DNA of 64,000 nt, from positions 682,001 to 746,000 of the forward strand of contig NZ_JAHBGF010000028.1 in assembly GCF_018390695.1 (NCBI RefSeq), read 5' to 3'. Below the pieces are notes generated by a model, which ran no database searches, was not told the DNA's origin, and saw only the letters and a program-made list of their open reading frames with translations. This document shows, in pieces, positions 8,899-17,493 of this stretch. A program made the translations under genes and the position numbers. Source of the DNA: Ancylobacter sonchi. Lineage in GTDB: Bacteria; Pseudomonadota; Alphaproteobacteria; Rhizobiales; Xanthobacteraceae. How positions within the stretch are numbered: the stretch's first letter is position 1; the number at the start of each line of letters is the position of its first letter.

Positions 8899-9651
8899 TC
8901 AGGCCTCCAGTGCAACCCGCGTGTCCTCCGCCGCGAAGGCGCCGGGATAGGGCATCGCCGGATCGACATAGGCGAAGTAGAGCGCGTCGAGCTGCACCCA
9001 CAGCACGTCGCATTTGAATTCCAGCGCCCGGATCGCCGCCTGCTGCTCTTCCGGCGTGCGGGCGTGGCGCTTGACGTAGTCGAGCGCGAAATCGGCATCG
9101 CGCGGCGCCTCGGTGAGGCGCTTGTCGAAATAGGCCAGCGTCTCCTTGGAGACGAAATCATAGTTCTTCAGCATGCCGGCGACACGCTCGCCGATGATGC
9201 CGGGCGAGAACATCTCCGTGAGCGAGGAGGCGATGGCCTCCAGCAGCGACTTGTCGCGCACGAAATGCACATAGGCGTCGACGGCGAAGCGGGTGGCCGG
9301 CAGCAGCCCGGCGAGCGAGGTCACGTAGTCGCGGTCGAGGCCGAGCCCGTCGGTCAGCTTCAGCCAGCGGGCGATGCCGCCCTCGCCTTCCCGGTCGCCG
9401 TCATGGTCGATGATGCGCTGGCGCCAGATGCGCCGCAGCTCCGGGCTCTCGATCCGCGCCAGCACGGAGGAATCCTTCACCGGGATCATCGCCTGATAAT
9501 AGTAGCGGTTGAGCGCCCAGGCCTGCACCTGTCCGAAGCTCAGCTCGCCGCCATGCAGCAGCTTATGGAACGGGTGCAAATTGTGATAGCGGCGCCGGCC
9601 AACGTCGCGCAGCCGCGCCTCCAGTTCCTCCGGCGAGAGCAGCGTCGTCAT
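8899..9651 (-). CDS. pqqC: Pyrroloquinoline-quinone synthase PqqC
   Basis: 250-aa cofactorless oxidase that performs the final ring closure and eight-electron oxidation to PQQ. Family segments are YHNLHPFHKLLHGGELS, NRYYYQAMIPVKD and IIDHDGDREGEGGI. The length is normal for the unfused enzyme. The ATG overlaps the pqqB stop by four bases, and the stop abuts the pqqD ATG. Confidence 0.96.
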   Translation of the reverse strand: MTTLLSPEELEARLRDVGRRRYHNLHPFHKLLHGGELSFGQVQAWALNRYYYQAMIPVKDSSVLARIESPELRRIWRQRIIDHDGDREGEGGIARWLKLTDGLGLDRDYVTSLAGLLPATRFAVDAYVHFVRDKSLLEAIASSLTEMFSPGIIGERVAGMLKNYDFVSKETLAYFDKRLTEAPRDADFALDYVKRHARTPEEQQAAIRALEFKCDVLWVQLDALYFAYVDPAMPYPGAFAAEDTRVALEA

Positions 9652-10613
9652 GATGCGGTCTCCATCGTCGTGCGCGCCGGCACGACCTCCAGGCCGTCTT
9701 CGCCGATCTCCCATCCCGCCGCCTCAGCGGCGAGGCGTTCGGGCGAGCCCTCGATCAGCACGGGGTTGGTGTTGTTGATGTGCACATAGATCTTGCGGCC
9801 GACATCGAGGCCGGCGAAGGCGGCCATCGAGCCGCCCGCCCCCGACATCGCCATGTGGCCCATGCGGGCGCCGGTCTTGGTGCCGACCCCGGCGCGGATC
9901 ATCTCGTCGTCCTGCCACACCGTGCCGTCGAACAGCACGGCATCGGCACCGGCGATCCGTGCCGCCAGCGCCTCAGTCATCCGCGCGCAGCCGGGGATGA
10001 ACAGCACCCGCGAGACGCCGTCGCTGAGCTCGACGCCCACCGTCTGCTCGCCTTCCAGCGTGGTGTCCACCGCGCCATGCGCGGCGATCTCGCCGGCTTC
10101 CAGATAGAGCGCGATCTTGCCCGGCACCGAAAAGATCTCCGCCGTCACGCCCTCGACCAGCTCGAAGGCGGTATCGAGCCCGACGGGCCGGCGCGTCACC
10201 ACACCCTCGGCGAGAACGTCGAAGACCGGGTTGGCGCGCAGCCCGCCATGGATCGCCGCCGTCGCCAGCAATGCGAAGGGCTGCCCCTCGCGCAGGCTGA
10301 GCAGGCCGGCGACATGGTCGATGTCGGCATTGGTGAGCAGCACGGAGGCCACCGGGGTGTGCCGGCGGCCGCGTTGCGGCTGCAAGGCCGGCAGGGACTG
10401 GATCTGCGACAGGATCTCGGGCGCGCAGTTGATAAGCGCCCAGCTTTCACCGTCGGCGCTCACCGCGAGGGAGGTCTGGGTTCGCCGTCGGACGCGCGGG
10501 TCGCCTTGCCAGGCGAGCGTGCAGACCGGGCACCGGCAGTTCCACTGCGGGAAGCCGCCACCGGCCGCGGAGCCGAGAACCATCAGCCGCAAGCGGGGCG
10601 AGCGTTCGGGCAT
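9648..10613 (-). CDS. pqqB: PQQ biosynthesis protein PqqB, metallo-beta-lactamase fold
   Basis: 321-aa cytoplasmic metallo-hydrolase-fold protein implicated in oxidising the cross-linked PqqA intermediate. It has the PqqB signature GSAAGGGFPQWNCRCPVC near the N-terminus. The metal motif takes the degenerate PqqB form TNADIDHVAGL instead of HxHxDH. FDGTVWQDDEM and HINNTNPVL are also conserved. It follows pqqA and overlaps pqqC. Confidence 0.96.
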   Translation of the reverse strand: MPERSPRLRLMVLGSAAGGGFPQWNCRCPVCTLAWQGDPRVRRRTQTSLAVSADGESWALINCAPEILSQIQSLPALQPQRGRRHTPVASVLLTNADIDHVAGLLSLREGQPFALLATAAIHGGLRANPVFDVLAEGVVTRRPVGLDTAFELVEGVTAEIFSVPGKIALYLEAGEIAAHGAVDTTLEGEQTVGVELSDGVSRVLFIPGCARMTEALAARIAGADAVLFDGTVWQDDEMIRAGVGTKTGARMGHMAMSGAGGSMAAFAGLDVGRKIYVHINNTNPVLIEGSPERLAAEAAGWEIGEDGLEVVPARTTMETAS

Positions 10614-10649
10614 GATGCTGCCTCGGAGGCCCGCCCCGCCCCTTTGAAC

Positions 10650-10727
10650 TCAGAAGTCCGCCGGCATATAGGCGTTGACTTCGAGACCGACGCACACTTC
10701 GACGATACGCGGGGTGTTCCAGGCCAT
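10650..10727 (-). CDS. pqqA: PQQ precursor peptide PqqA
   Basis: 25-aa peptide MAWNTPRIVEVCVGLEVNAY followed by MPADF. Glu16 and Tyr20 (motif E-V-N-A-Y) are the two residues joined to make PQQ. A strong GGAGGAAG Shine-Dalgarno lies just upstream. It is the first gene of pqqABCDE, preceded on its strand by an AT-rich leader (about 10730-10830) that probably holds the operon promoter. Confidence 0.95.
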   Translation of the reverse strand: MAWNTPRIVEVCVGLEVNAYMPADF

Positions 10728-10919
10728 TTCCACTTCCTCCAGGTTAAACGTCTCTCTATACTTTTCTAAGAAGTTTATAAGAGACAATCGCCACTTATCT
10801 TTCGCGGCGAGAACAATATTAGTGTGATCACTTCGACAGTCGACGTCAAGAAGAAGTCTGGAACTCTTCGCGTCTTCCCCTGGCACCGCAGTGCAGCAGC
10901 CTTACACCACCGCGCGCCG

Positions 10920-11621
10920 TCAGCTGGCCTTCGGCTCGGCTTTCGGCTCGAACATGAAGCCGCGGCCGCGCACCGTTACGATCAGTTGCTCGCCGCCGGC
11001 CAGCGCCTCGCCGAGCTTGTGGCGGAGATAGCCGACATAGACGTCGACCACGTTCAGCGACGCCCCGCCATGGCCGGCCCACAGCGCGGCGAAGATATCG
11101 GCGCGGGCCAGCGGCTCGCCCTCATGGCGCATCAGCAGGGCGAGCAGTTCCACCTCGCGCTCGGTCAGCCGCACCCGCGCCTCCCCCGCCTGCACCTGCC
11201 GCACCTCCAGGTCGAGGGTGAGCGGCCCGACGGTGAGCAGGCGCGGCTCCTCGTCGCCGGCGCTGCGGCGCAGCGCCTGCACCTTCACCCGTGCCAGCAG
11301 TTCCTCGAAGGCGAACGGCTTGATGATGTAGTCGTCGGCGCCGGCGAGCAGCCCCTCGGTGCGCTCGTTCACGCTGGAGCGGGCGGAGAGCATGATGATC
11401 GGCGCGGTCTGGCCGGCGGCCCGCAGCGCCTTGCACACCTCGATGCCGGAGCGGCCGGGCAGCATCACGTCGAGGATGATCGCCTCCGGCACCTTGCCGT
11501 TGGCCGCCTTCAGCGCGAGGTCGCCGTCGCCCACCAGTTCCACCTGGTAGCCCTCCGAGGCGAATCCCCGGCGCAGCAGCGAGCCGATATCGGCATCGTC
11601 CTCGACGATCAGGATGGTCAT
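10920..11621 (-). CDS. OmpR/PhoB-family response regulator
   Basis: 233-aa two-component regulator. The receiver domain spans residues 1-115, with the acidic pocket EDD at 7-9, phosphoacceptor D51 in ILDVMLPG, and the switch K in YIIKPF. A winged-helix DNA-binding domain follows (LTEREVELLALLM through VRGRGFMFEP). The ATG overlaps the upstream kinase stop by four bases. It is encoded immediately upstream of pqqA on the same strand, so it may control the pqq or methanol genes; this is positional inference. Confidence 0.93.
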   Translation of the reverse strand: MTILIVEDDADIGSLLRRGFASEGYQVELVGDGDLALKAANGKVPEAIILDVMLPGRSGIEVCKALRAAGQTAPIIMLSARSSVNERTEGLLAGADDYIIKPFAFEELLARVKVQALRRSAGDEEPRLLTVGPLTLDLEVRQVQAGEARVRLTEREVELLALLMRHEGEPLARADIFAALWAGHGGASLNVVDVYVGYLRHKLGEALAGGEQLIVTVRGRGFMFEPKAEPKAS

Positions 11622-13279
11622 TGGGCAGGCTCCAGCGTGACATGCGGCAGGATGGCGGGCAGGCGGATCGCGACGCAGGTTCCCGGGCCATCCCCGGCGG
11701 ACGGGCCGCCTTCGTCCGGCGCCAGCGGTGCGCCTACCCGGCTTTCGATGGCGATGGAACCGCCATGCCGCTCGACGATCCATTTCGCAAGTGCGAGACC
11801 GATGCCGAAACCGCTGCCCTCCCGGCCACTACCCGTACCGCGCCAGAAGCGTTCGAAGACGTGCGGCAGCTCGTCGCGGGGGATGCCCTCGCCCTGGTCG
11901 CGCACCCTCAGCACGACCTCGCCGGCCTCTTCCGCCGCCTCCATCCGAATCGTGCCGCCGGGAGAGGAATGCCGCACGGCATTGGCGACCAGCCCCTCGA
12001 TCACCTGCCGCAGCCATTCGCGGTCGGCCTCCACAGTCAGCCCGGCGGCCTGCGCGCGCTCCAGCGTCAGCTGGCGGGCGGCGGCGAGCGGCGTCACTGT
12101 CTCGGCGGCTTCGGCGAACAGGGCGGCGATCGCCACGGGACGGCGCTCCAGCTCGATCTGGCCGGTTTCGGAACGGGCGATGCGCAGGAGATCCTCGACC
12201 CGTCGATGCAGCCGGCGCGCCCGCGCCTGGATCACCTGCAGCGCCGCGCGCATGTCGTCCGGCCGCGGCGCGGCGGGGCGCAGCGTGACCTCGGCCTCGC
12301 CGAGGATGACCGTCAGCGGGGTGCGCAATTCGTGGCTCACATCGGTGAAGAAGCGGCGGCGGGCGAGGTCGACATTCTCCAGCCGCTCATTGGCGCCGCG
12401 CAATTCGGCGGTACGGGCGTCGACGATCTCCTGCAGCCGCTGCTGGTCGGCGACGAGGCGGGCCTCGCGACGGGCGAGCTGCATCGCCATGCGGTTGAAG
12501 CGCGCCATGGCGAGGCTGAGCTCGTCATGCCCGGTCACGGTGAGGCGGGTATCGGTGCGGCCGCGTGCGACCTCGGCGGCGGCGGCGGAGACGTCGGCCA
12601 CCCGCCGGATCAGCGAGCGGCCGAGCCGGTGATAGATCAGCGCCGCCAGCAGCAGCGCGAGCACCACGCCGGCGATGCCCCAGCGCAGCGTACGGGCGCG
12701 CAGGTCGCGCACCGCCTGCTGCGCCGCCTGGGCGGCGGCACGCTCCTCCTCGATGGCCTGGCCGAGCGGCGCGCCGAAGCCGGCGGCGAACACGTCGAGC
12801 GCCACCCGCACGCCGACGGCGCGCTGCGGCGTGATCATCGCCGCCTTGACCCGCTGGTCGAGCATCTCGAACTGTGCCCGGAGGCGGGCGATGGTGCGGC
12901 TGCGCGCCGCCATCAGGGTGCGCTGCTCCTCGTCCGCCTGGCGCGCCACATCCTCGCCGAGCGCCATCCCGAAGCGGCGGAACGCCTCGCGGGCGCGGTC
13001 GCCGGCGGCCGGCAGATTGCCGAGGCCGTCCGGCGCCTGCGCGGCCTGCAGCGCCACCAGCGCGTAGTCGCCGATGCGGCCGGAAAGGCCGGAGAGCAGT
13101 TCCAGCCTCTGCTGGGCGGAGGCCAGCCGGTCGACCTCGCCATTGACGAAGCCGAGCACGGCGACCAGCGCGGCGGCCGAGACCGCCGTCACCAGTACGG
13201 ATACCGCAAGCAGCAGCGCCATCCGCGCACGCAGCGCGGACAGGCGCATCCGCAGCGGAGAGAGGGATAGGCGCGGCAT
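11618..13279 (-). CDS. Sensor histidine kinase
   Basis: 553-aa membrane kinase. TM1 lies at about 20-44, a mostly helical periplasmic sensor at 45-198, and TM2 at about 199-217. A HAMP domain follows, then the dimerisation box FTDVSHELRTPL with H316, an N-box LVANAVRHSS, and G-boxes DQGEGIP and GFGIGLAL. The sensory domain matches no ligand family I recognise. It is paired with the response regulator that overlaps its stop codon. Confidence 0.93.
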   Translation of the reverse strand: MPRLSLSPLRMRLSALRARMALLLAVSVLVTAVSAAALVAVLGFVNGEVDRLASAQQRLELLSGLSGRIGDYALVALQAAQAPDGLGNLPAAGDRAREAFRRFGMALGEDVARQADEEQRTLMAARSRTIARLRAQFEMLDQRVKAAMITPQRAVGVRVALDVFAAGFGAPLGQAIEEERAAAQAAQQAVRDLRARTLRWGIAGVVLALLLAALIYHRLGRSLIRRVADVSAAAAEVARGRTDTRLTVTGHDELSLAMARFNRMAMQLARREARLVADQQRLQEIVDARTAELRGANERLENVDLARRRFFTDVSHELRTPLTVILGEAEVTLRPAAPRPDDMRAALQVIQARARRLHRRVEDLLRIARSETGQIELERRPVAIAALFAEAAETVTPLAAARQLTLERAQAAGLTVEADREWLRQVIEGLVANAVRHSSPGGTIRMEAAEEAGEVVLRVRDQGEGIPRDELPHVFERFWRGTGSGREGSGFGIGLALAKWIVERHGGSIAIESRVGAPLAPDEGGPSAGDGPGTCVAIRLPAILPHVTLEPAQ

Positions 13280-13397
13280 TCAGGCAGCTTCCCGGATCGA
13301 GCTCCTCTCGCGAGGAGTTCCGATGATTTCATGTCCGGCGAGGCAACGCACGCTGCGGCGCAGCACGCGCGACCTCACCTCATCCGGGGTGCCGGCG

Positions 13398-13664
13398 TCA
13401 GCCCTTTACCGCCTTCTTGCCGTCGTTCACGAAGTCGAGGCACTCGTCATATTCCTTCTCGCCGAGCTCGCGCTCGGCGCCCTTGAGCGCCTTGTTGATC
13501 TTGTCCAGCGTCGCCTTGGGCGGGTTCTTCGCCGCCTCGGCCTTCAGCAAGGCGATGCCGGCCGAGCAGTCCTTCGCCTCGTCCGCCGAGGCCGTCAGCG
13601 TCAGGCCGAGGCCGAACGTCGCCGCCAGCACGGCTCCGGCGGCATAGCGCGTGAAAAGTCGCAT
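13398..13664 (-). CDS. Small exported helical protein with two cysteines
   Basis: 88-aa protein with a signal peptide ending TASA-DE (about residue 28). The roughly 60-residue mature chain is Lys/Glu-rich and predicted helical, with C33 and C75 placed to form a disulfide across a helical hairpin. The ATG at 13664 has GGAGGA upstream. It lies between a cupredoxin-like gene and the histidine kinase. The function is unknown; a periplasmic role near the quinoprotein system is a guess. Confidence 0.75.
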   Translation of the reverse strand: MRLFTRYAAGAVLAATFGLGLTLTASADEAKDCSAGIALLKAEAAKNPPKATLDKINKALKGAERELGEKEYDECLDFVNDGKKAVKG

Positions 13665-13733
13665 CGTATCCTCCCCGTCCGCCGGTCTTTGCCGGCGCGT
13701 GCATGTCATTGAGCGGAACAGGCGGCAGCGCGG

Positions 13734-14198
13734 CTATTTCACCGTCAGCGTGCCGTGCATGCCCTTGTCCTTCAGGCCCTCGATCCACCACTCGAAGGTG
13801 CCGGTGCGGATCGGCACGAATTCGAGCGCGATGGTACCGGCATCGTCGAACTCGATGTGGTGCGGCGCGCCATAGGGATGGATTTCGAGGTGATTGATGA
13901 CGATCTGGTTCATCCAGATGTTCCGGAAGAATTCCGGCGCCATGAACTTGTATTCCTTGCCGCCGTTCGACGTCACATTGAGACGGTACGACTTGCCGCC
14001 TTCCATGGTGATGTCCTTCACCGGCACGGTGAAATCGTTGCCGTTGGTGTCGCCGAGCACGATTTCCGGCAGGTCCTGCCGTCCCTTGGCGAGATCTCCC
14101 GCCATCGCGCCGCTCACGGTCGCCACACCGGCGGCTAGTCCCAGCAAGCCGGCAGCGATCAAGCCAATGGCCGCGCGACGGCCATGCCCGTCCTTCAT
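13734..14198 (-). CDS. Cupredoxin-fold exported protein lacking the usual copper ligands
   Basis: 154-aa exported protein with a signal peptide to about residue 33. The mature domain reads like a cupredoxin, including the closing strand TFEWWIEGLKDKGMHGTLTV. In type 1 copper proteins this region carries Cys, His and Met. Here Met147 remains, but tryptophan (W137/W138) occupies the Cys position and the following His is absent. H107, H113 and H114 cluster elsewhere. A GGAGGAAG Shine-Dalgarno precedes the ATG. It may bind another metal or act structurally; confidence is good for the fold and low for function. Confidence 0.7.
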   Translation of the reverse strand: MKDGHGRRAAIGLIAAGLLGLAAGVATVSGAMAGDLAKGRQDLPEIVLGDTNGNDFTVPVKDITMEGGKSYRLNVTSNGGKEYKFMAPEFFRNIWMNQIVINHLEIHPYGAPHHIEFDDAGTIALEFVPIRTGTFEWWIEGLKDKGMHGTLTVK

Positions 14199-14282
14199 AG
14201 CTTCCTCCTGACGTTTTCTTGGCACCGAACCCGCGCGCCGCCGTGACGGCGGGACGAGTCGAGCCGGGATATATTTCCCGTC

Positions 14283-14302
14283 AGGGAGCCTATGAGGGAG
14301 CC
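14283..14302. repeat. Direct repeat upstream of the cupredoxin-like gene
   Basis: AGGGAGCC occurs at 14283-14290 and again at 14295-14302, a 12-base period, about 85 bases upstream of the cupredoxin-like start. It could be a regulator site. Confidence 0.4.
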
Positions 14303-14428
14303 GTACTCCTGTCTAGAAGATTGATTCTTATGAATATTTTATGATTTCGCCTCGGACGTCGTCTCGGCCGGGACCGCCTGGCATCCCCCCGCCCGATGCC
14401 GTGGCACCGGGTGGGGCGAGGGTCGGCG

Positions 14429-14638
14429 TCAGATATCCTTGCCGGCGGCGCCCGGGCGGCCGCAGCGCCACTTGGTCACGCGCCATTTGGGGTGGCTTTC
14501 CGACCATTCGGCGATCACGGGCTGGGCGCCCATGATGCATTGGGTGGGGAGGGAAACCTGCTCGACATTCAAGGACACGGCTTCTTCCTTGCACACGCCG
14601 GGCGAGGCGATCAGGCAGATGGACAAAATGAGCTCCAT
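14429..14638 (-). CDS. Small conserved hypothetical protein with four cysteines
   Basis: 69-aa protein with a short hydrophobic N-terminus (MELILSICLIASPG), then SLNVEQVSLPTQCIMGAQPVIAEW and KWRVTKWRCGRPG. Cysteines are at positions 8, 16, 34 and 59. This C-x(n)-W-RCG layout recurs in short hypothetical proteins of rhizobia and relatives, as I recall. The Shine-Dalgarno is weak. No function is known. Confidence 0.65.
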   Translation of the reverse strand: MELILSICLIASPGVCKEEAVSLNVEQVSLPTQCIMGAQPVIAEWSESHPKWRVTKWRCGRPGAAGKDI

Positions 14639-15159
14639 AGCGGGACCCTTTAAAGTGTGGACCTGAGCTACCCGAGCGTTTCCCCTTAGACGCTTCGTCG
14701 ATTAGCAAATGGCATGCCAGCAAAACGAGCCTGACCAAAGCCGCGCGCTTTTGCCCCGGACACCGTACCCCGACGCCGTATCGGCGCGCCCGTCCCCCGC
14801 CCCCCGGCGCGGTCGTGCGGACGCCCGGCCGGCGGCGATCAAGGATTGGGCGCACCCCATCGCCCCCTGACTAAACGCTGATCACGGCCGAAATGCGCGG
14901 CCTATGGTCGCGACACGACCGCCGCATCGGCGCGCCTGCGGCGAAACCTCGTCGCGAGCGGCGCAAAAGCGGCTCAAAAGCAACGATTGCAACGACGTCC
15001 CCCTTGCGGGAAGTCGCGAAGCGGAACTAGTCTTCGCCCGTCTGGTCGCGCTATCGGGCCAACCGGTTTGGTGTTTCAAACGCTGCAACAAAGATAGCCG
15101 GGACATCGGAGAGGGGCACCCCGCCCTTCTGATGAGCAACCCCGTTTGGGAGGATTAAG
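14639..15159. other. 521-bp region upstream of fae, no gene seen
   Basis: No convincing coding frame. It separates the small cysteine-protein gene (-) from fae (+) and must hold the fae promoter and leader. Repeated motifs lie at 14965-14995. The fae Shine-Dalgarno GGGAGGA is at its end. Confidence 0.6.
14965..14995 (+). promoter_or_regulatory. Clustered direct repeats upstream of fae
   Basis: AAAAGC at 14965-14970 and 14976-14981 (11-base period), and GCAACGA at 14980-14986 and 14989-14995 (9-base period). The cluster lies about 165 bases before the fae start. A regulator site is plausible but untested. Confidence 0.35.
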
Positions 15160-15666
15160 ATGGCCAAGATCAACAAGGTTCTGATCGGTGAATCGCTTGT
15201 CGGCGACGGCAATGAAGTGGCCCACATCGACCTCATCATCGGCCCGCGCGGCAGCGCGGCGGAAAGTGCCTTCGTCAACGCGCTGACCAACAACAAGGAC
15301 GGCTTCACCTCGCTGCTCGCGGTGGTGACCCCCAACCTGCTGGCCAAGCCCAACACCATCCTGTTCAACAAGGTCACCATCAAGGACGCCCGCCAGGCCG
15401 TCCAGATGTTCGGCCCCGCCCAGTACGCCGTCGCCAAGGCGGTGGTGGATAGCGTTGCCGAGGGCGTCATTCCCGAGGAAGAAGCCGACGACCTGTTCAT
15501 CTCGGTCGGCGTGTTCATCCACTGGGAAGCGGCCGACGACGCCAAGATCCAGCAGTACAACTACCAGGCCACCAAGGAAGCGCTCGCTCGCGCCATCAAC
15601 GGCCAGCCGACGGTGAAGGAAGTCGTCGCCGGTGCCGCCAGCGCCAAGCATCCCTTCGCGGCTTAG
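15160..15666 (+). CDS. fae: Formaldehyde-activating enzyme
   Basis: 168-aa cytoplasmic enzyme that condenses formaldehyde with tetrahydromethanopterin, giving methylene-H4MPT. The sequence is near-consensus: [23 protein letters not shown] with the conserved His (H22), [20 protein letters not shown] and [13 protein letters not shown]. It has a strong Shine-Dalgarno, its own long upstream region and an intrinsic terminator, so it is probably monocistronic and highly expressed. It is the entry step for XoxF-derived formaldehyde. Confidence 0.97.
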   Translation: MAKINKVLIGESLVGDGNEVAHIDLIIGPRGSAAESAFVNALTNNKDGFTSLLAVVTPNLLAKPNTILFNKVTIKDARQAVQMFGPAQYAVAKAVVDSVAEGVIPEEEADDLFISVGVFIHWEAADDAKIQQYNYQATKEALARAINGQPTVKEVVAGAASAKHPFAA

Positions 15667-15831
15667 ATCGGAAGCAGCCCTGAGCAGAAAATACCTCCGC
15701 CCGCGGCTCCTTTGCCGAAGGGCCTGCTTCAGCGGTTGGCGGCGATCTTCCTCGACAAATGAGGGTGGTCCGCCACTCTCGGCTCGTGCGTAACCAAAGC
15801 GGCCCAGCCGCTTGAATGACCGCCGACTTCC

Positions 15832-15862
15832 GGGCCCGGGGTTTCGACCTCGGGCCCTTTTC
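15832..15862 (+). terminator. Intrinsic terminator downstream of fae
   Basis: 10-bp GC-rich stem (15832-15841 with 15848-15857, one mismatch) around loop TTTCGA, followed by TTTT. It lies 166 bases after the fae stop, on the fae strand. Confidence 0.7.
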
Positions 15863-15951
15863 ATATGCGTTGGCTGATAGATAACCGGAATTTCTGAAGT
15901 CCGGCCTGAACCAGGCCGACCGTGCCGCCGTGCCCGGTTCCCGCCGCGGGC

Positions 15952-16686
15952 TCAGCCGAACACCGCCCGGCGCCGCTCCTCCACCGCCTCGGGCAGGCGC
16001 CGTTCCTCCGCGCTCAGCCCGACCGGGATGTCGGCGACGATCCGCGCCGGCACGCCGTCGAGCCGCACGATGCGGGTGCCGAGTTCGACCGCCTCGCGGC
16101 TGTCATGGGTGACGAACAGCACCGTCGCCGGCCGCCGCGCCAGCAGCCGGCGCAGCAGGTCGCGCAGCCGCGCCGCACCGGCCTCGTCGAGCGAGACGAA
16201 GGGTTCGTCCATCAAAAGCACGTCGGGATCGAGCACGAAGGCGCGCGCCAGCGCCACCCGCCGCTGCTGGCCGAGCGACAGCCGCTCGGGAAAGGCCTCC
16301 GCCTGCTCCTCCAGCCCGACCTCGCGCAGCATCGCCATCGCCTTTTCCGCCGCCTCAGGATCGCCGCCGAGCGGCAACGCCACATTGTCGCGCACCCGGC
16401 GCCAGGGCAGCAGCCGCGGGCTCTGGAAGGCATAGGCGATGCGTGGTCCCTCGGCGGAGAACGACCGGCCGGGTGGCGGCTCGAAGCGTGTGCTGCCGGC
16501 GAAATCGTGGTCGAGGCCGGCCACCATGTTGAGCAGCGTCGTCTTGCCGAGGCCGGAGGGAGCCAGCAGCACGAGGAAACTGAACGGCACCACTTCCAGC
16601 CGGAACTGCTGATAGACAAGCCGTGCCGGCCCGCCGGCGGTGGCCGGGAAGCGCTTCTCGGCGATATCGAGGATGATGCCGGTCAC
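15952..16686 (-). CDS. ABC importer ATP-binding protein, SsuB/TauB-like
   Basis: 244-aa nucleotide-binding subunit. The Walker A segment reads LAPSGLGKTT, with alanine replacing the first conserved glycine. The signature reads LSLGQQRR rather than LSGGQ. Walker B (VLLMDEPF) and the switch His (VTHDSREA) are normal, so it may hydrolyse ATP at a reduced rate. The GTG start overlaps the permease stop by four bases (16683-16686). It groups with the permease and binding-protein genes upstream on its strand; the substrate is unknown. Confidence 0.85.
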   Translation of the reverse strand: MTGIILDIAEKRFPATAGGPARLVYQQFRLEVVPFSFLVLLAPSGLGKTTLLNMVAGLDHDFAGSTRFEPPPGRSFSAEGPRIAYAFQSPRLLPWRRVRDNVALPLGGDPEAAEKAMAMLREVGLEEQAEAFPERLSLGQQRRVALARAFVLDPDVLLMDEPFVSLDEAGAARLRDLLRRLLARRPATVLFVTHDSREAVELGTRIVRLDGVPARIVADIPVGLSAEERRLPEAVEERRRAVFG

Positions 16687-17489
16687 CGGCGCCACCGGTT
16701 GGCGTGGCGCTCCCAGGGCTGGATCAGCGCCAGCTCGATCAATTGCACCACCACGGTGAAGGCCAGCGCATAGGCGAGCACGGTGGCGACGTCGAACAGC
16801 TGGAACGCAGTCTGCAATTCGAAGCCGACGCCGTTGGAGCGGCCGAGCAGTTCCACCACCAGCACGATCTTCCAGGTGAGGGCGAGGCCGGAACGCGCGC
16901 TGGCGGCGAAGAACGGCGCGAGCTGCGGCAGCACCACGTGGCGCAGGGTGCGCAGGCGCCCGAAGCGGTAGACCAGCGCCATCTCGTCGAGCTCGCGCGA
17001 CAGCGCCGCCGCCCCCTCGCGCAGCGTCACCGCGACATTGGGGATCTTGTTCACCGCCACGGCGGTGATCGCCGCCGCCTCGGTGAGCCCGAACCAGACA
17101 TAGCAGAGGATGATCACCACCAGCGCCGGCAGGTTCAACAGCACGATCAGCCACGGGCCGAACACCCGGTCGAGCGCGCGGGAGCGGCCGAGCGCGATGC
17201 CGATCGCCGAGCCCACCACCATGGCGACGAGGAAGCTCGCCGCCACCCGCCCGAGCGTGATCAGGATGTTGCGCGGCAGGGCGTAGTCGGCGCTGGCGCG
17301 CAGCATCGCCTCGGCGACCGCCGGCGGGCCGGGCAGCAGCGGCGAGGCGACGATGAGCGCCGCCACCTGCCAGGCCAGCGCCAGCAGCACCAGCGAGACC
17401 AGCGTCATGGCGGTGCCACTAATGCCGGAGCGTGCCGCCTCCCGGCGCTCGTCGCCGGCGCTGGCCGTGCCGCTGCGCAGGAAGCTCAC
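16683..17489 (-). CDS. ABC importer permease, SsuC/TauC-like
   Basis: 268-aa inner-membrane protein with about six helices and the BPD_transp_1 coupling region (EGAAALSRELDEMALVYRFGRLRTLRHVVLPQLAP). It starts at GTG four bases after the binding-protein stop. It forms the channel for the neighbouring ATPase and binding protein. Sequence alone does not distinguish sulfonate, nitrate, pyrimidine-precursor or other substrates. Confidence 0.88.
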   Translation of the reverse strand: MSFLRSGTASAGDERREAARSGISGTAMTLVSLVLLALAWQVAALIVASPLLPGPPAVAEAMLRASADYALPRNILITLGRVAASFLVAMVVGSAIGIALGRSRALDRVFGPWLIVLLNLPALVVIILCYVWFGLTEAAAITAVAVNKIPNVAVTLREGAAALSRELDEMALVYRFGRLRTLRHVVLPQLAPFFAASARSGLALTWKIVLVVELLGRSNGVGFELQTAFQLFDVATVLAYALAFTVVVQLIELALIQPWERHANRWRR

Positions 17490-17493
17490 GGTC

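Noticed and set aside
14904..15158. Possible small gene just upstream of fae
   Set aside because: It runs through the repeat cluster and the fae Shine-Dalgarno and has no plausible family or start signal.
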